DNA from: Cytidiella melzeri
Lineage: Eukaryota > Basidiomycota > Agaricomycetes > Polyporales > Irpicaceae
DNA length: 64,000 nt
Direction: 5' to 3'
Assembly (NCBI GenBank): GCA_022592445.1
Contig: JABYQR010000096.1
Location: 62,001-126,000 of the forward strand
A program made the translations under genes and the position numbers. The notes beneath the pieces are model-generated. The model ran no database searches. It worked only from the letters and a program-made list of their open reading frames with translations, and was not told the DNA's origin. This document shows positions 9,572 to 20,575 of the stretch, in pieces (the stretch's first letter is position 1; each line of letters starts with the position of its first letter).

Positions 9572-11122
9572 GTGAGCAGTTTTGCATGTTTAGCAAAGTC
9601 CTTGATGAAGCACCAATAGAAGTTGGCGAAGCCTAATAAGGCTTGGACTTGCTTATCCTTTTCAGGTTGCGGCCACTCAGTAACTCCGGTGAGTTTGGCT
9701 GGATCCATCTCAATATGCCCGTGAGAAATGATCATGCCTAGGTACTCAATGCGATCTTTGTCAAAAAAGCATTTTTCTGGTTTGGCAAATAGATTGTTCT
9801 CGCGTAGACACTTGAGCACTTCCTGTGTGATGCGACAGTTTTCCTTTTTGTCTTCAGTGAAGATGAGGATGCTGTCGAGATACACCATGACATGTCCTTC
9901 CAAGATCAAGTCACTCAGAATTTCATTCATCATGGCTTGGAACGTCGCAGGTGCATTGCTGAAGCCAAAATACATCACCTTGGCTTCGAAAAGGCAGCGG
10001 TGTGTGATGAACGCCGTCTTCCATTTGTCACCCTTTCGGATGCAAACATTATTGTATCCCCATCTAAGATCACTCTTTGAGAAGACCTTAGCCTTGCTTA
10101 ACAAATTGGTTAAATCATTGATGCGAGGTATGGGGTACTGGTTTTCACCGTGATGTTGTTCAGTTTCCGGTAGTCTTGCACAAGGCGTAACAAGCCATCT
10201 TTCTTCTTGACGAAGAACACAGGTGCTGCAATCGGACTCTTCGATTTGCGGATGTAACCTTTCGGAGTTCCTCTTCAATCCATTGATCTAGAGAATTCTT
10301 TTCCATTGGAGACAGCGGGTATAGTTTAGCCGCTTTGGGAAGGGAGGCACCTTCCTCAAATTTGATTGCGTGATTGTACGGTTTGCGTAACGGCATGCGC
10401 TCTGAATTTTTCTTTGAAAAGATGTCACCAAATTCCCCCAGATATTTTGGTACTAATGGCTTCCAATTGACAGATTCTTGTTTGTCAAAGCCGTCTTCAA
10501 AGCCCTCATTTTCCTTTCCAGAAAGTTCAGCAATTATCTCTGCTATTTCTTGGTCTGCTGGATCATCTAAGTCGATCCAGTGGATGTGAGGGTTGTCCGG
10601 GTCAACACTTCCTATTCCGTCCAGGTTGTCTGACACCGAATGTCCCTTAGGTAACTCAAGCTCATTGATTTCTTCTTGAGTTACAGTGATGTTTTTACGA
10701 GCTCTTGGGGCACAGAGTTCAGGACATCTGGTAAATCTCCACTTGCCATTTGCCCAATCTATCCCTGGATTGTGGCGGCGTAAGAAGGCCATCCCGATAA
10801 TCATTTGTTTACTACCGAGATCAGTGACAAGCATGTGTTGTCTTGCTCTGTGCAAACCTATTTCTAGGTATGCACGTACTGAGTGAGTGATTTGACCATC
10901 TTTATTGGGAGTACCCTCAACGTTGATGACGTTAAACGGTGATGCCAGTTGATTTGTGACCAGATTGTTACTTTCAACCACTGACTTACTGATGAACATG
11001 GTTGTGGCTCCTGAATCTACCAGAGCTTCGACCTGCACTTTCTTTCCATATACCCAAATTGTAACCGGTAGAAAATTGAATTCTTTGAACGTGCTACATT
11101 TTTGACAGTATCTACGGTACAA
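9572..11122 (-). pseudogene. Ty3/Gypsy protease and reverse transcriptase, dead and truncated
   Basis: Minus-strand frames read a retroviral-type aspartic protease (VDSGATTMFISKS near 11010) and, after a frame change near 10250, a Gypsy reverse transcriptase ([50 protein letters not shown]). The catalytic YxDD box reads VYLDSILIF at about 9868-9885: the second aspartate is a serine, which should abolish polymerase activity. The frame ends at 9572 in the thumb/connection region, where repeat R3 begins, so RNase H and integrase are absent. Family order and spacing are otherwise normal. This is a relic, not a mobile element. Confidence 0.85.
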
Positions 11123-11165
11123 AGATCAAGGGTATCAGGGCCTAAGCATGCATGTTTGCAGGGAG

Positions 11166-12631
11166 TCACATGATGCTTCGGAAAAAATCCTTGCCCTTGG
11201 TAGGCTTTTTCCCTTTATCCTTGTCAGGTGACGGGTGAGGAGTTGAAGGTTCATCATCTTCCATTGTAACCTCCTCGGTATGAGCCGCCAACTCTAGGCG
11301 CGCGGTATTAACATTTTTTGTCTTAGATGACAAGGCTTTAGGGGTATCTGCCTTGCTGTCCATTCCTGAGTCCTCGGCATCTGCTGCCTGAATCTTCTTT
11401 GGCGCTGAAGACTTTCCATCCTTCTTCACATCCTTCTTCTTCTCATCGGGCTTCTTCTTCAGGCTGTTGAGGTTGCACTCATCTGTATTATGTCCTTTTG
11501 ACTTATGGATGTGGCAGAACGTTTTTGACTTTTCAGTCAAGTTCACCTCTTTGCCCTTGCCCTTGTTCCGCTTCTCATTCTTCTTCTTCTTCTTATCCGC
11601 CCGTCCACCTCCATAGGGGTAGACATATCCTTCTCCTTTGCAAAGATCTAGCCCTGTGCTTTCTCCAGGTAGACCTTCTTGTAGATGTTGAGGAAGAGGT
11701 CGAGGAACTGAGGCCAAGTTGTAGAAATTTGATTTTCATCTTTTCCATTCATGACCAGCCGCATGTCCTTCTTGATGACATGCTCGAGCTTATGAATAAG
11801 CAAGTCGTCCTTGTATCCAGAAAGCCTGCCAAGTGTACGGAAGCATCCTGCATACTTGACAAAGTTCTTGTGTGCCAGATCTGTATTGTTGAACAAGGCA
11901 TTGAGGTCCTTTCAAGCGCCCTCCTTGTCATCCCGTTGCCCGTATTATACCTTGAGTTTGTTCTCAAACTCTTCCCACGTTCTGATTGTCTGACCCTTTG
12001 TGACACTCTTGATCCATGGCTCCATGTATTGAGCTGCCGTGCCTGAGAGCCAGTTCATCGCGACAGCAATACGTTGCCTACCTGTAACAATGTTCTTGTG
12101 GACAAGCCACAGAGAAAATTTGTTCAACCACTCGTTGAACTTGACCTTGCCATCAGTTTTGTTGAACTCCGGGGGTTTGCCAATCTTAGGCTGGCGTGAC
12201 AATCCTACTTGTCCTTGAGACAAGGGAAGCTGGTTGATTTGGTTCACCACATTGGTGATCGTTGTGTTGACCATATTCAGGTCAGTGTCCATCTGCTGGA
12301 CTTGTGTGTCTGCAGCGCATTGTGAGCAAAGGTCTTGAGCAACCTTATCCACGTATTGGTGGAGGTTATCCTCCAACAACAACAACTGGTTGTTCCAGAT
12401 AAGAACCATCTGATTCATCATGTTGTGAACGATGGCAGTAGTTGCTCCTCCTTCAACCGTGCGAGTAAAGGCCCTTTGTGCCATGTTGAGGTTGTGGAGG
12501 ATATGGTGCTCAAAGTTCTAAGCTGAAGGGTGGTAAACAATTGGTGTGATTTTGCCAAAAGGAATTGAGTGGGTGAGGTTAGCAGCAGCAGCGGGGGTGG
12601 TGCTGGATCCGGCGTTGGATTGAGAGGCCAT
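11166..12631 (-). pseudogene. Gypsy gag of the same element, broken frames
   Basis: The reading begins at ATG 12631 (MASQSNAGSSTTPAA) and meets a stop after about 38 codons. It then continues in pieces at 12484-11945, 11896-11648 and 11717-11166. The capsid-like core reads GKPPEFNKTDGKVKFNEWLN and WLSGTAAQYMEPWIKSV, typical of basidiomycete Gypsy Gag. A Lys-rich tail with a knuckle-like motif (CHIHKSKGHNTDEC) follows and leads toward the protease frame at 11122. At least two frameshifts and several stops are needed to join it. Confidence 0.75.
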
Positions 12632-13794
12632 TGCTTCTAATTTCTTAGTTAGCAAAGGATAAGCGAAATACTATTTCTAGTATAAGAAGAAAAGAAACAC
12701 CACTTTTCACACATTGAACTCTTGTCAGAGTTGTTTTCACACATTAAATCCTTTTCAGGAAGTTGCCACCAAGTAAAATGAGGCTTGTCAGCTCATACAT
12801 TTCATTCCGTTTCCGCATATCCAAAGGTGTTCATGTTGAACAGCCCTTCTAGTAGCTCTAAGATATGGCCCCATCTCCGATGAATATCCACAAAACTTAT
12901 TCTACCTAAACTCCTTGAGTCCTTTTTCAACATTCTCCATTCCATATTTGACATCTTGTCCGTGTGATTCTCCTTGAACCACTGTTCAATCATGAACACA
13001 CAACCAATTAGTAGCTGAGCTTTTTTCTGACTGACAAGTGTTGAGCTGGTGATTTGGAGATTGCCCACCACCTGCAAATGATGTGTCCAACCTCTTGAGC
13101 ACAGTGTCCAACTACTTGAGCACAGGCTCAAGCCTTTGACGGGCTGCTGTGATCATGGGTTCAAACTCCTGCTGACAAAGCATAAGCTTCATCTTACGGA
13201 AGTTGAGGTTGGCGGGAAGAGGAGTGGGATTGGGAACGTAAGCGCATTTGTTGCACTCCTGATACGTTGAAGAAGGGAAAGCTTTTCAGCTTCCTTCTTT
13301 TCACTTTTCTTGATTTGGTAGAGAAGGCTGAGCTGAGACATGAGACTAGAGACCTTGGTCATACAAGCTTGGTCTTCCTCATGCTCAATGGTGGTACAAG
13401 CCTGCTCCTCAAGATTGATCCTCTTGATGAGAAGCTTGTTGTTGGGGTACTTGAAGGCTTGCCGGCATTTTTGAACTTGTCGAGTGTCTCTTTTGTGACA
13501 GTAAGACATTCCTGAAGTCCAGTGACTTTGTTGCAGACGGAGATAGAGTAAGGGGTCTTGCAACCGGACCTGACAGTGACGTAGCAGGAAAGAAGCTTGG
13601 TGACTGTGTGACAATGTATAATGAGCTTGACAGCTCAGTGGTGTGCAAAAGAACATCTCCATAGAGGAGAAGTCCTGTGTGTGCATGGGGTAGTACCGGT
13701 GTTGGCCTGGATTCTTTCTGCAGGTCCATGGTGAAAGGATCTCTGTCACAGTTCCACCTGGGCGGAAAATAGTTGGTGGATCAGTATTACACTG
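12632..13794 (-). other. Leader region between LTR1-A and the dead gag
   Basis: The stretch lies between the LTR at 13795-14437 and the gag start at 12631, on the same strand. It contains minus-strand frames at 13189-13800 (203 codons, rich in Leu, Lys, Gln) and 12802-13131, neither with a recognisable motif. It parallels the other Gypsy in the window, which also has an unknown ORF before gag. I see no convincing primer-binding site. Confidence 0.35.
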
Positions 13795-14437
13795 TGTCAC
13801 AGATTCTCAATGTTTCTACAAGACTTGCCTTTACAGGCAACAGTGGGAATATTTAGACACTTATTTGGCGTTTATTTAGGCGCTTATTTTAGTGCCTATC
13901 AATTGATGCGCCCTCTGTCTCTGATGTGCTGATGTGCTCCTTTCCTTATCTGTGTATCACTTGATAGAACTCTCTGGAACCTTGTGGAACATGCTGGAAC
14001 TGTTATGTCATAGTGTAAAACACTCTATTAGATGTTGTTGTAGCTCTTAGAACCTTCTGGATAAGTCTAGCCTTGTCTGAGAACAAGCTAGAACAAGTCT
14101 AGCCTTGGGACTAGGTCATGGGGTCAGGTCATGGGGACAATTGCTATTGGTTGATTATTGAAGTAGCACCACTAGGGCGCAGGGCATGCTTAGTAAGGTA
14201 GATTACTTTGCTTATTCATGTAGGTATTAGGGGTCTTAGGGTAGTACCTGAGGTCCTCCCCTTCATGTATATATAGAGGCACTCCTGAGGGCATATCCCC
14301 TCAGTCTTAACCACTCTGTTGATCAAGGACTACTTTGTACTCCCCAGTACTCACTCTCACCAGCACTCTACTCTCTATCTCACCAACTCCCCCTCAAGTT
14401 AACTACTTATCTGGTAAGTGCAACCTTAACTGTTACA
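13795..14437 (-). repeat. LTR1-A, probable 5' LTR of the dead Gypsy
   Basis: Read on the minus strand, the block starts TGTAACAGTTAAGG and ends AATCTGTGACA. It is the inverted counterpart of 15546-16218. It contains TATATATAGAGGCACTCC near 14267 on the plus strand. Adjacency and orientation make it the likely 5' LTR of the element at 9572-12631. No target duplication can be scored because the other end of the element is lost. Confidence 0.7.
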
Positions 14438-14482
14438 CACTGACCCTAAGTCTGGCCAGAGGAAGTTACTCGTCTTTGTGCC

Positions 14483-15199
14483 TGTAGCGGAGCGACTGCT
14501 GCTGTGCTGATAAACCCTAAACAAGGGTGGAGTGGATGGGGGTGGAAGTGGAAAGGGATCTCCAACAACAACAACAAGGTCAAAGTCAATGATAAGCAGG
14601 CAAGCAGGCACAGAGGCTAGATACTAGCAGTGCAAATGACAGAGAGGTCAAGATGCAAAGCTAGGAAGAGTAAGGTCTACTATATATACTGTGTCTGGGT
14701 GGTCTGTGGGCAAGTTCCCACACTAGGGATTGGAGTAACTGTGGGGCTGGAGTGGCAATAGAACAATAAAGGACCAGGGTAACAATCAGGGACCAGGGTA
14801 CATAGAACAATAGAACTAGAACAATACAACAATACAACAATACAACAATACAACAATACAACAATACAACAGGAACAATAGAACAATAGAAATGGGGGAA
14901 TCCCTAACAATAGACAGAAGACAATAGGACAATAAGAACCGGGGGAATCCCTGGGGAAATCCTAACAATGGAAGGGGAACAATAGAACAATAGCCTAGGT
15001 TGATCTGGAACCGCTCCAGATTGAGTCTAGGGTTTGGGTCTGGACTACTGCTAAATAAGGCAGGATGTCATGTGACCCGGGTTAGGGTTAGGTCTGGTAA
15101 TAGTCCTAGCCAGAAAATAAGCGCTCTAGATAGGCGCCTGATACTGTAAACTGGTGACTGTGATGGAAAAATCTGGTCTCTGTTGGACTATCCATGTCA
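14483..15199 (-). repeat. Solo LTR R2, minus copy, with target duplication GTGCC
   Basis: This 717-bp block is the reverse complement of a sequence similar to 19792-20575. In its own orientation it begins TGACATGGATAGTCC and ends GCTCCGCTACA (TG...CA). It is flanked by the perfect 5-bp direct repeat GTGCC at 14478-14482 and 15200-15204. A TATA motif lies near 14689. No internal coding region remains, so it is a solo LTR left by recombination between two LTRs. Confidence 0.88.
14820..14876. repeat. Octamer minisatellite inside R2
   Basis: The unit ACAACAAT is repeated about six times. The plus-strand R2 copy has the complementary ATTGTTCT units at about 20096-20165 but in a different number and with changes. 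Unit-number variation partly explains the length difference between the two LTR copies. Confidence 0.8.
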
Positions 15200-15204
15200 G
15201 TGCC

Positions 15205-15545
15205 TAGGCACTCATGGGCTTCTAGACCTGTTGTCTAGCTCTTATAACAAGTGTCTGACACCAGACTCCACTATCACCTGTGGGGAAGCACACTCTCATC
15301 TTGCTGGCATAACGCCAACCCCTGCTCTGATCAGTTCTAGGAGTGTTGGGCAAGAGGGTGATTTGAGTTGTGCGCATCATGGCAAAGCCTAGACACAACT
15401 GCCACTTAGAGCCTATGGTCCGGCTAACTCTATGTCTAGAGAATTTGTAAAGCGGCCCACGTACAGGCACAAGACCTAGAAGAAAGGAGAAAGAAACCTT
15501 AAGCAAGTCCAGAGACATGAGGGAGTAGGGGCAGTCTTAGCCAAA
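15205..15545. other. No gene seen
   Basis: Unique sequence between solo LTR R2 and LTR1-B. The perfect palindrome GTGCCTAGGCAC starts at 15200 and includes the target duplication of R2. Nothing else is recognisable. Confidence 0.5.
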
Positions 15546-16218
15546 TGTAATAATTAAGGTTACTACTCACCAGATGAATTAATTAACTCAAGGGGATAGT
15601 GTGAGATAAAGAGTGAGAGTGTTGGTGAGCAAAGTCCTGGTGGGTACTGAGTAATCCTAGTTCAACAGAGTGGATATTACTGAGGGTATATTACCCTCAG
15701 GAGTGCCTCTAGATATACATGAAGAAGAGGACCCCAGGTACTACCCTAAGACCCCTAATATCTACATGAGTAAGCAAAGTAATCTACCTTACTAGGCATG
15801 CCCTATGCCCTAGTGGTGCCACTTAAATAATCAATCAATAGCAACTGTCCCCATGACCTGACCCCATGACCCAGTCCTAAGACAAGGCTAGACTTTTCCA
15901 GAAGGTTTCAAGAACTATGAACTCATCTACTAGAATGTTCTATACTATGACATCATAGTTCCAGCATGTTCCACACATTTCCAGAGAGTTCTATCATGTG
16001 ATACACAGATAAGGAAAAGAGCACATCTGCACATCAGAGACAGAGAGCGCATCAGTACATCAATGGCAGAGGGTGCATCATTTGATAGGCACTGAAATAA
16101 GCGCCTTAATAAGTCCCTATATAGACTCCAGATAAGCCCTGGATAAGCACCTGAATAATCCCATTAATACTGTTGCCTGTTAAGGCAAGTCTTGTAGAAA
16201 CATTGAAAATCTGTGACA
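15546..16218 (+). repeat. LTR1-B, inverted relative to LTR1-A
   Basis: A 673-bp block starts TGTAATAATTAAGG and ends AAAATCTGTGACA. It is homologous over its length to the reverse complement of 13795-14437. Its right end cuts into a Copia RNase H frame. The flanks (CCAAA left, CATTG right) do not match, so this is not a simple clean insertion. It is either a solo LTR whose left flank was rearranged or one end of a deleted element. Confidence 0.75.
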
Positions 16219-16396
16219 CATTGATATTTGTTATCACTATGTCTGCAAGTTTGCAAATGACAATAAAAGAGCAGAGCTCTATGCCATCCCAACTGAAGAC
16301 CAAGTCGCTGATATTATGACCAAGTCATTGGCAATTCAGAAACAGTCTAAATTCAGTGGGATTCTTGGACTAGTGAGCTTCACCGCACCCCAATGA
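16219..16396 (+). pseudogene. Copia RNase H C-terminal scrap
   Basis: The frame reads IDICYHYVCKFANDN, then ELYAIPTEDQVADIMTKSLA and KQSKFSGILGLVSFTAPQ, ending at the stop at 16394-16396. It matches the end of Copia polyproteins, where an HIDIRYH-like block precedes a VADIxTK block. The upstream part is replaced by LTR1-B. No Copia LTR is recognisable directly downstream. Confidence 0.8.
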
Positions 16397-16933
16397 GATG
16401 CTGCCACTCAAAGTAGCTTAAAGCAAAATGATGTTGGCATCGATTGGGAGTGTCAAAGCAAGATTGTATCGCTGATCATCAGAGACCAGATCTATGGACA
16501 ATGTAGATTAGATATGTAGATAGATAAGATTGAATAGTACATAGCATGTGGTTTTGTCATCATTATGGCCACACACAATGCAATACTTGCACATTATTGC
16601 ATCGTGTTCCAGTAGTTTCCATGACTGAATAGCAGAAGTTCTATGAGGCTTCTCCGGAATCATTGTTCATAACCCAAATGTATTGAGCTTACTAAAGGCT
16701 CAGTCAGCACCATTCAGTTATGTAGGATGCTCAGTCATTGCTTACATTCTCTATTCAGTAGTTTTAGCAAGCAGGACTGTGCATTACCAATCCTTACTCA
16801 TATGACATTACTGTAGCATTAGTAATGTAGTTACAGACATGTATATGTATTGCTCCTAGAGAGCAGAGAAATAATAAGACAATTACTCCTAGAGTCAGTT
16901 GACCTTCCCAGTCATCCCCTGCACTCGTAACTT
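16397..16933. other. No gene seen
   Basis: AT-rich sequence without a supported ORF. It may hold the 3' flank of the Copia scrap. No poly-purine tract or LTR start could be pinned down. Confidence 0.4.
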
Positions 16934-17167
16934 TCAAAAAACAGCACATACTGTAGCGTAGTTGTTCTTGCACTGTTTGGCATCCACAGTCTTCCCAGCC
17001 TTCTCAAGCACAGCAGCAGCAGCATGCATCCAGGCCACTGGCTTGAAGCCATTTTTAACCATCTGGCCTTCAACCTTCTCCTTACAAAGGCCTGCAACCA
17101 GGGCTGCCTGAGCCGCAGGTTTCCACTCAGCTCGGGGAGGAGGCACAGTTGCTGGAGCTCTGGGCAT
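16934..17167 (-). pseudogene. Myb/SANT-like DNA-binding domain fragment
   Basis: The frame reads PPRAEWKPAAQAALVAGLCK, then KNGFKPVAWMHAAAAVLEKA and KQCKNNYATVCAVF, followed by a stop. The spacing of Trp, of the GFKPxxW block and of the QCKNxY block matches the Myb/SANT-like domain that fungal and plant transposon-derived proteins use to bind DNA. A plausible continuation (KLRVQGMTG) follows the stop in the same frame, which suggests an in-frame nonsense mutation. No transposase lies next to it. Confidence 0.6.
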
Positions 17168-17631
17168 AGTGGAAGTGGGAGAAAAAGAAGGAGGAATGTG
17201 GCAAGAGGTCGTCTGCAGCCTCCCAACTCACAGTGCAACATCCAACGTCACAGAAAGTCACACAAAGTCACACAAAGCCATGCATGAGTGCCAAGTGCGC
17301 GGAAAAGAAGTCGAATCATTTCATTTGGCTGGTAGCTACAAAATAATGCACCTACATAATGCCATGCCCATCAGGCCCTAAATTGTTACTGTTTGTATTT
17401 TCCATCAAATTGCCAAACTTTTAGGGGCAAGAAGGTCACATCTGAAAAAGCATCAATGGGCTAGTGCCCACTGGAACAATTCTTCCTCGTAACTCAGGAA
17501 TTAGGGGCATTCAGAGTGGACGATTAAGGTCGATTCCCAGTTCCAATTCCGGTTTGATTCTGCAGCGGTGGTCCGGGGTCCTACTCCCTGATTATTCGCG
17601 CGATTAACGGGAATCATGCTTAATTGCGCTC
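17168..17631. other. No gene seen
   Basis: Contains a short tandem of GTCACACAAA words near 17250-17275. Otherwise featureless. Confidence 0.4.
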
Positions 17632-17667
17632 CCTTGTCGTCCCTCCTCCAGAGGAGGGACGACAAGG
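17632..17667. repeat. Perfect 17-bp inverted repeat, 2-nt loop
   Basis: The arm CCTTGTCGTCCCTCCTC (17632-17648) is followed by CA and its exact reverse complement (17651-17667). The arms are GC-rich and could extrude a cruciform or form a very stable RNA hairpin. It lies in a stretch with no recognised gene and lacks a T-run, so it is not an obvious terminator. Confidence 0.9.
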
Positions 17668-17894
17668 ATCAAGCCTCGATTCTTGCTCTCCTGTACTTAC
17701 TTGGTACTTACTTCTAACAAATTTAGTTACCATGATAACAAAATATGTATACCCCTCTTTTGAGAACACCTGTCTGCCGCCCCTCTTTTATCCTCACTCC
17801 ACCACTCGCCGCTATCACCATGGCCAAAAAGAAGTCGACCCCAAATTTGACCCTGCTCTCTGTCTTTCTCTCTACCTTCACAGTGCTCGCAGAC

Positions 17895-18262
17895 ACAGGG
17901 TACATATATTTGTGCCTCTCTCTTTCCTCTCTCTCCTCTCCTTTTGCAGATCCAAGGATGACAGGAGCAACGCGACATCTCGGAGGCTGAGAGGACTGCA
18001 CGGTGACGGCGTGAGCAACAAGGTCGGCGACACAATGTACCACAAGGTTGGTGTGAACGACGAGGACGGCAACACAGTGGACTGCAGATGAATGCCCAAA
18101 CAATGAGGACGGCGAGGACAACGAGGATGGCAAGAACAACGAGGGCATCAAGACCAACTGATGGTGCGTATACTTGTACCTCTCTCTCTCCTCTTGCTCC
18201 TCTCCTTTTGCAGATCCAAGGATGGCGGGAGCAACGCGACATATCAGAGATTAGGAAAGCCA
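17895..18262 (+). repeat. Exon-like tandem duplication (offset about 265 bp)
   Basis: A pyrimidine tract ending CTCCTTTTGCAG plus the following GATCCAAGGATG and GGAGCAACGCGACAT occurs at about 17898-17990 and again at 18162-18252. Each copy looks like an intron 3' end followed by an exon start. The spacer encodes Asp/Glu/Asn-rich words (repeated AACGAGGACGGC-like units). I cannot assemble a gene from it. Confidence 0.55.
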
Positions 18263-18359
18263 GCCAGCGCCGCAGGGATTGCAGGTGAGTTTCTCTCAGA
18301 TACCTCTACTGTGCAGGGACAACTCCGCGGTGTGACCACCAACTCACAACTTGAGCATG

Positions 18360-19117
18360 CTTAACACCTTCAACGAGGCTGCGCTGTTCACCCCACAGCC
18401 CCATTCTCCCTCTATGCAAGTAGGCGCATACAACACCTACACTCACACTCAACATACTTGGGGTCACGAGCAGCGTCGCTGTCGGGACCGTCACCGTACG
18501 ACATCCCACCCACTCCAGGCCTCATCCGCGACGGCGACGAAGGTCACACAGACTCTCTACCAACGAGTCCGTTGGATCTGACGTTTGGCAACGTGCACGC
18601 GCAGTCGGTTGGTATGTCAGCCGCTGACGATATCTGTGGTGCTTTGTTCAGACATGTTGCTGCTTCTGATGCAACCGCACCAACCCCCGTCGTGTGGACC
18701 AGAAAGTCTGCGAAGATGCGCGCTATCGATGCGTGAGCAAACATGTGCAAGCATCCAGCATATCGAGGCCACAACTCCCTACATGGACAACAAGTGATTG
18801 CCCCCACCATCTACAAGGGAGGAAAGTTCCTCACCCGCTTTACCACCAATAACCTGGCCGCTCGAGCAGCCCGAGCCATCCTGAACCACGCACCCGCCGG
18901 GGAGTACAGATCGCGCTTCTTCCCAAGCCAGAACATCTGGTGCAACGTTGTCCATTCGCGCGCACATATACTGAACCAGTGTACTTGGTACTACCGGCCA
19001 CGACGCAACTTCCTGGAGTTCTTGAAGAACTCTGCTGATCCCAACCCTGCGCTCTATTCTTTTCTCATTGATAACCCTCTTGCATTCACTTTCGGTCACG
19101 CTCCCACCAATAACTAA
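18360..19117 (+). pseudogene. LINE (Tad1-like) 3' fragment
   Basis: The frame 18743-19117 (124 codons) reads RAARAILNHAPAGEYRSRFF, then HILNQCTWYYRPRRNFLEFL and ends PLAFTFGHAPTNN. The NHAPxGEYRxRFF block followed by a Cys/His segment and YxxPRR is the end of basidiomycete LINE reverse-transcriptase proteins. The zinc residues are degenerate: one Cys of the first pair is lost. Upstream frames at 18458-18736 (PTPGLIRDGDEGHTDSL) may belong to the same element or to a captured gene. The RT domain itself is missing, as expected for a 5'-truncated copy. Confidence 0.6.
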
Positions 19118-19486
19118 GTCTCTATAATGTGATAGCGTACATACTTTGTGTGTCTCGCGCGTCTGGGCTCAAGAGTCTCCCTGTTACACGTAGAGTAGTA
19201 TGTGTATAGTTTTATGTTTTTACCGTCTCTGGCTCCGCCGACGTTTAATAACATTGATTTTTTTAATGAAAAAAGACCGAATTGAGATAATGAGGGAATT
19301 ACTTATGTTGTGTTAGAGTGAATTACTTATGTTGTGTTGGAGAATCAGGCAGAATCAGCACTGTGTGATGGGGTGTTCAGAGTGCACTCTGATTAATAGT
19401 CTGATTAAGAAAATTGACGGCAAGAAAAATCACCACTTAATCAGACCCGGAATCACAGGTAATCAACCTACTCTGAACTCCATGTA
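19118..19486 (+). repeat. LINE 3' tail and short tandem
   Basis: After the stop come a GGCTCCGCCGACGTTTAATAA motif (near 19232) and an A/T run near 19255-19275, which could be the LINE 3' terminus. Then GAATTACTTATGTTGTGTT occurs twice in tandem (near 19297 and 19321). Confidence 0.4.
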
Positions 19487-19791
19487 ACATGTACAGCAAG
19501 CCACAAACATCATTTGGTCTCTGAGAAACCGTTACCCATGCTTTGGAAGCTGTTGAAAACAAGACATTTCTAACCCCTATAGCATGTAAAGTTTCTGTTG
19601 CATCAACAGTGGGCACTGCAACTGATTATTCCACAAAGTTCCACAAACATTAGTTGCTTTGAGAGAAAGAGTTACTGTCAGAGCACAGCCTGTGGCAGTT
19701 CCAATGGAAAATCAGGCAGTTCAGATATCTACGAGACAACTTGAAACATGTGCTGGGAGTTGATTTTGACAAGACATCTTTGACCCCTTTA
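19487..19791. repeat. Dispersed repeat R4, copy 1
   Basis: The segment shares long stretches with 26655-26955. Examples are TTCCACAAAGTTCCACA versus TTTCACAAAGTTCCACA, and GTGGCAGTTCC followed by AGGCAGTTCAGA. Internally it seems to consist of two related units of about 140-160 bp that begin near CCACAAACAT and end near GACCCC. The solo LTR R2 is inserted at its right end. The element type is unknown. Confidence 0.55.
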
Positions 19792-20575
19792 TGACATGGA
19801 TAGTCCAACAGAGACCGGATTTTTCCTACATTGTCACAAGTTTACAGCCTTAGGCGCCTATCTAGAGCACTTACTTTCTGGCTAGGAGTGTTACCGCACC
19901 TAACCCATCAATAGTCCAGACCCAAACCCTAGACTCAATCTGGAGCAGATCCAGATCAACCTAGGCTATTGTTCTATTGTTCCCCTTCCATTGTTAGGGA
20001 TTCCCCGGGGATTCCCCCAGTTTTTATCATCCTATTGTCTTCCGTCTATTGTCTTTTGTCTATTGTTAGGGATTCCCCAGGGATTCCCCCAGTTTCTATT
20101 GTTCTATTGTTCCTGATTCTATTGTTCTATTGTTCTATTGTTCTACTGTCTATTGTTCTAGTCCTATTGTTCTATGTACCCTGGTCCCTGATAGTTACCC
20201 TGGTCCCTGATATTGACCATGGTGCGTTATTGTTCTATTGTTACCTCAGTCCCACAGTTACTCCAGTCCCTAGTGTGGGAACTGGTGCACAGACCACCCA
20301 GACACAGTATATATAGTACCCCTTACCCTCCCTGGTTCTGCATCTTGACCTCTTCGTCATTTGCACTGCCAGGTGAGTTACTCAATGTAATCTAGTATAA
20401 GTCTGATATTAACTTCGTCATTTGCACTGCCAGTATCTGGCCTTTGTGCCTGCTTGCCTGCTTATCATTGACTTTGACCTCGTTGTCGTCTTTTGAGATC
20501 CCCTTCCACTTCCACACCACCTCCCCTCTACCCTTGTGTAGGGTTTATCAGTTTAGCAGCAGTCTCTCCACGACA
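19792..20575 (+). repeat. Solo LTR R2, plus copy, with target duplication CTTTA
   Basis: A 784-bp block begins TGACATGGATAGTCC and ends CTCTCCACGACA. It is flanked by the perfect 5-bp repeat CTTTA at 19787-19791 and 20576-20580. A TATA motif (CAGTATATATAG) lies near 20309. It is homologous to the reverse complement of 14483-15199. There is no internal coding sequence, so it is a solo LTR. Confidence 0.9.

Noticed and set aside
14820..14876. CRISPR-like array
   Set aside because: The octamer units are contiguous with no spacers, inside a eukaryotic LTR.
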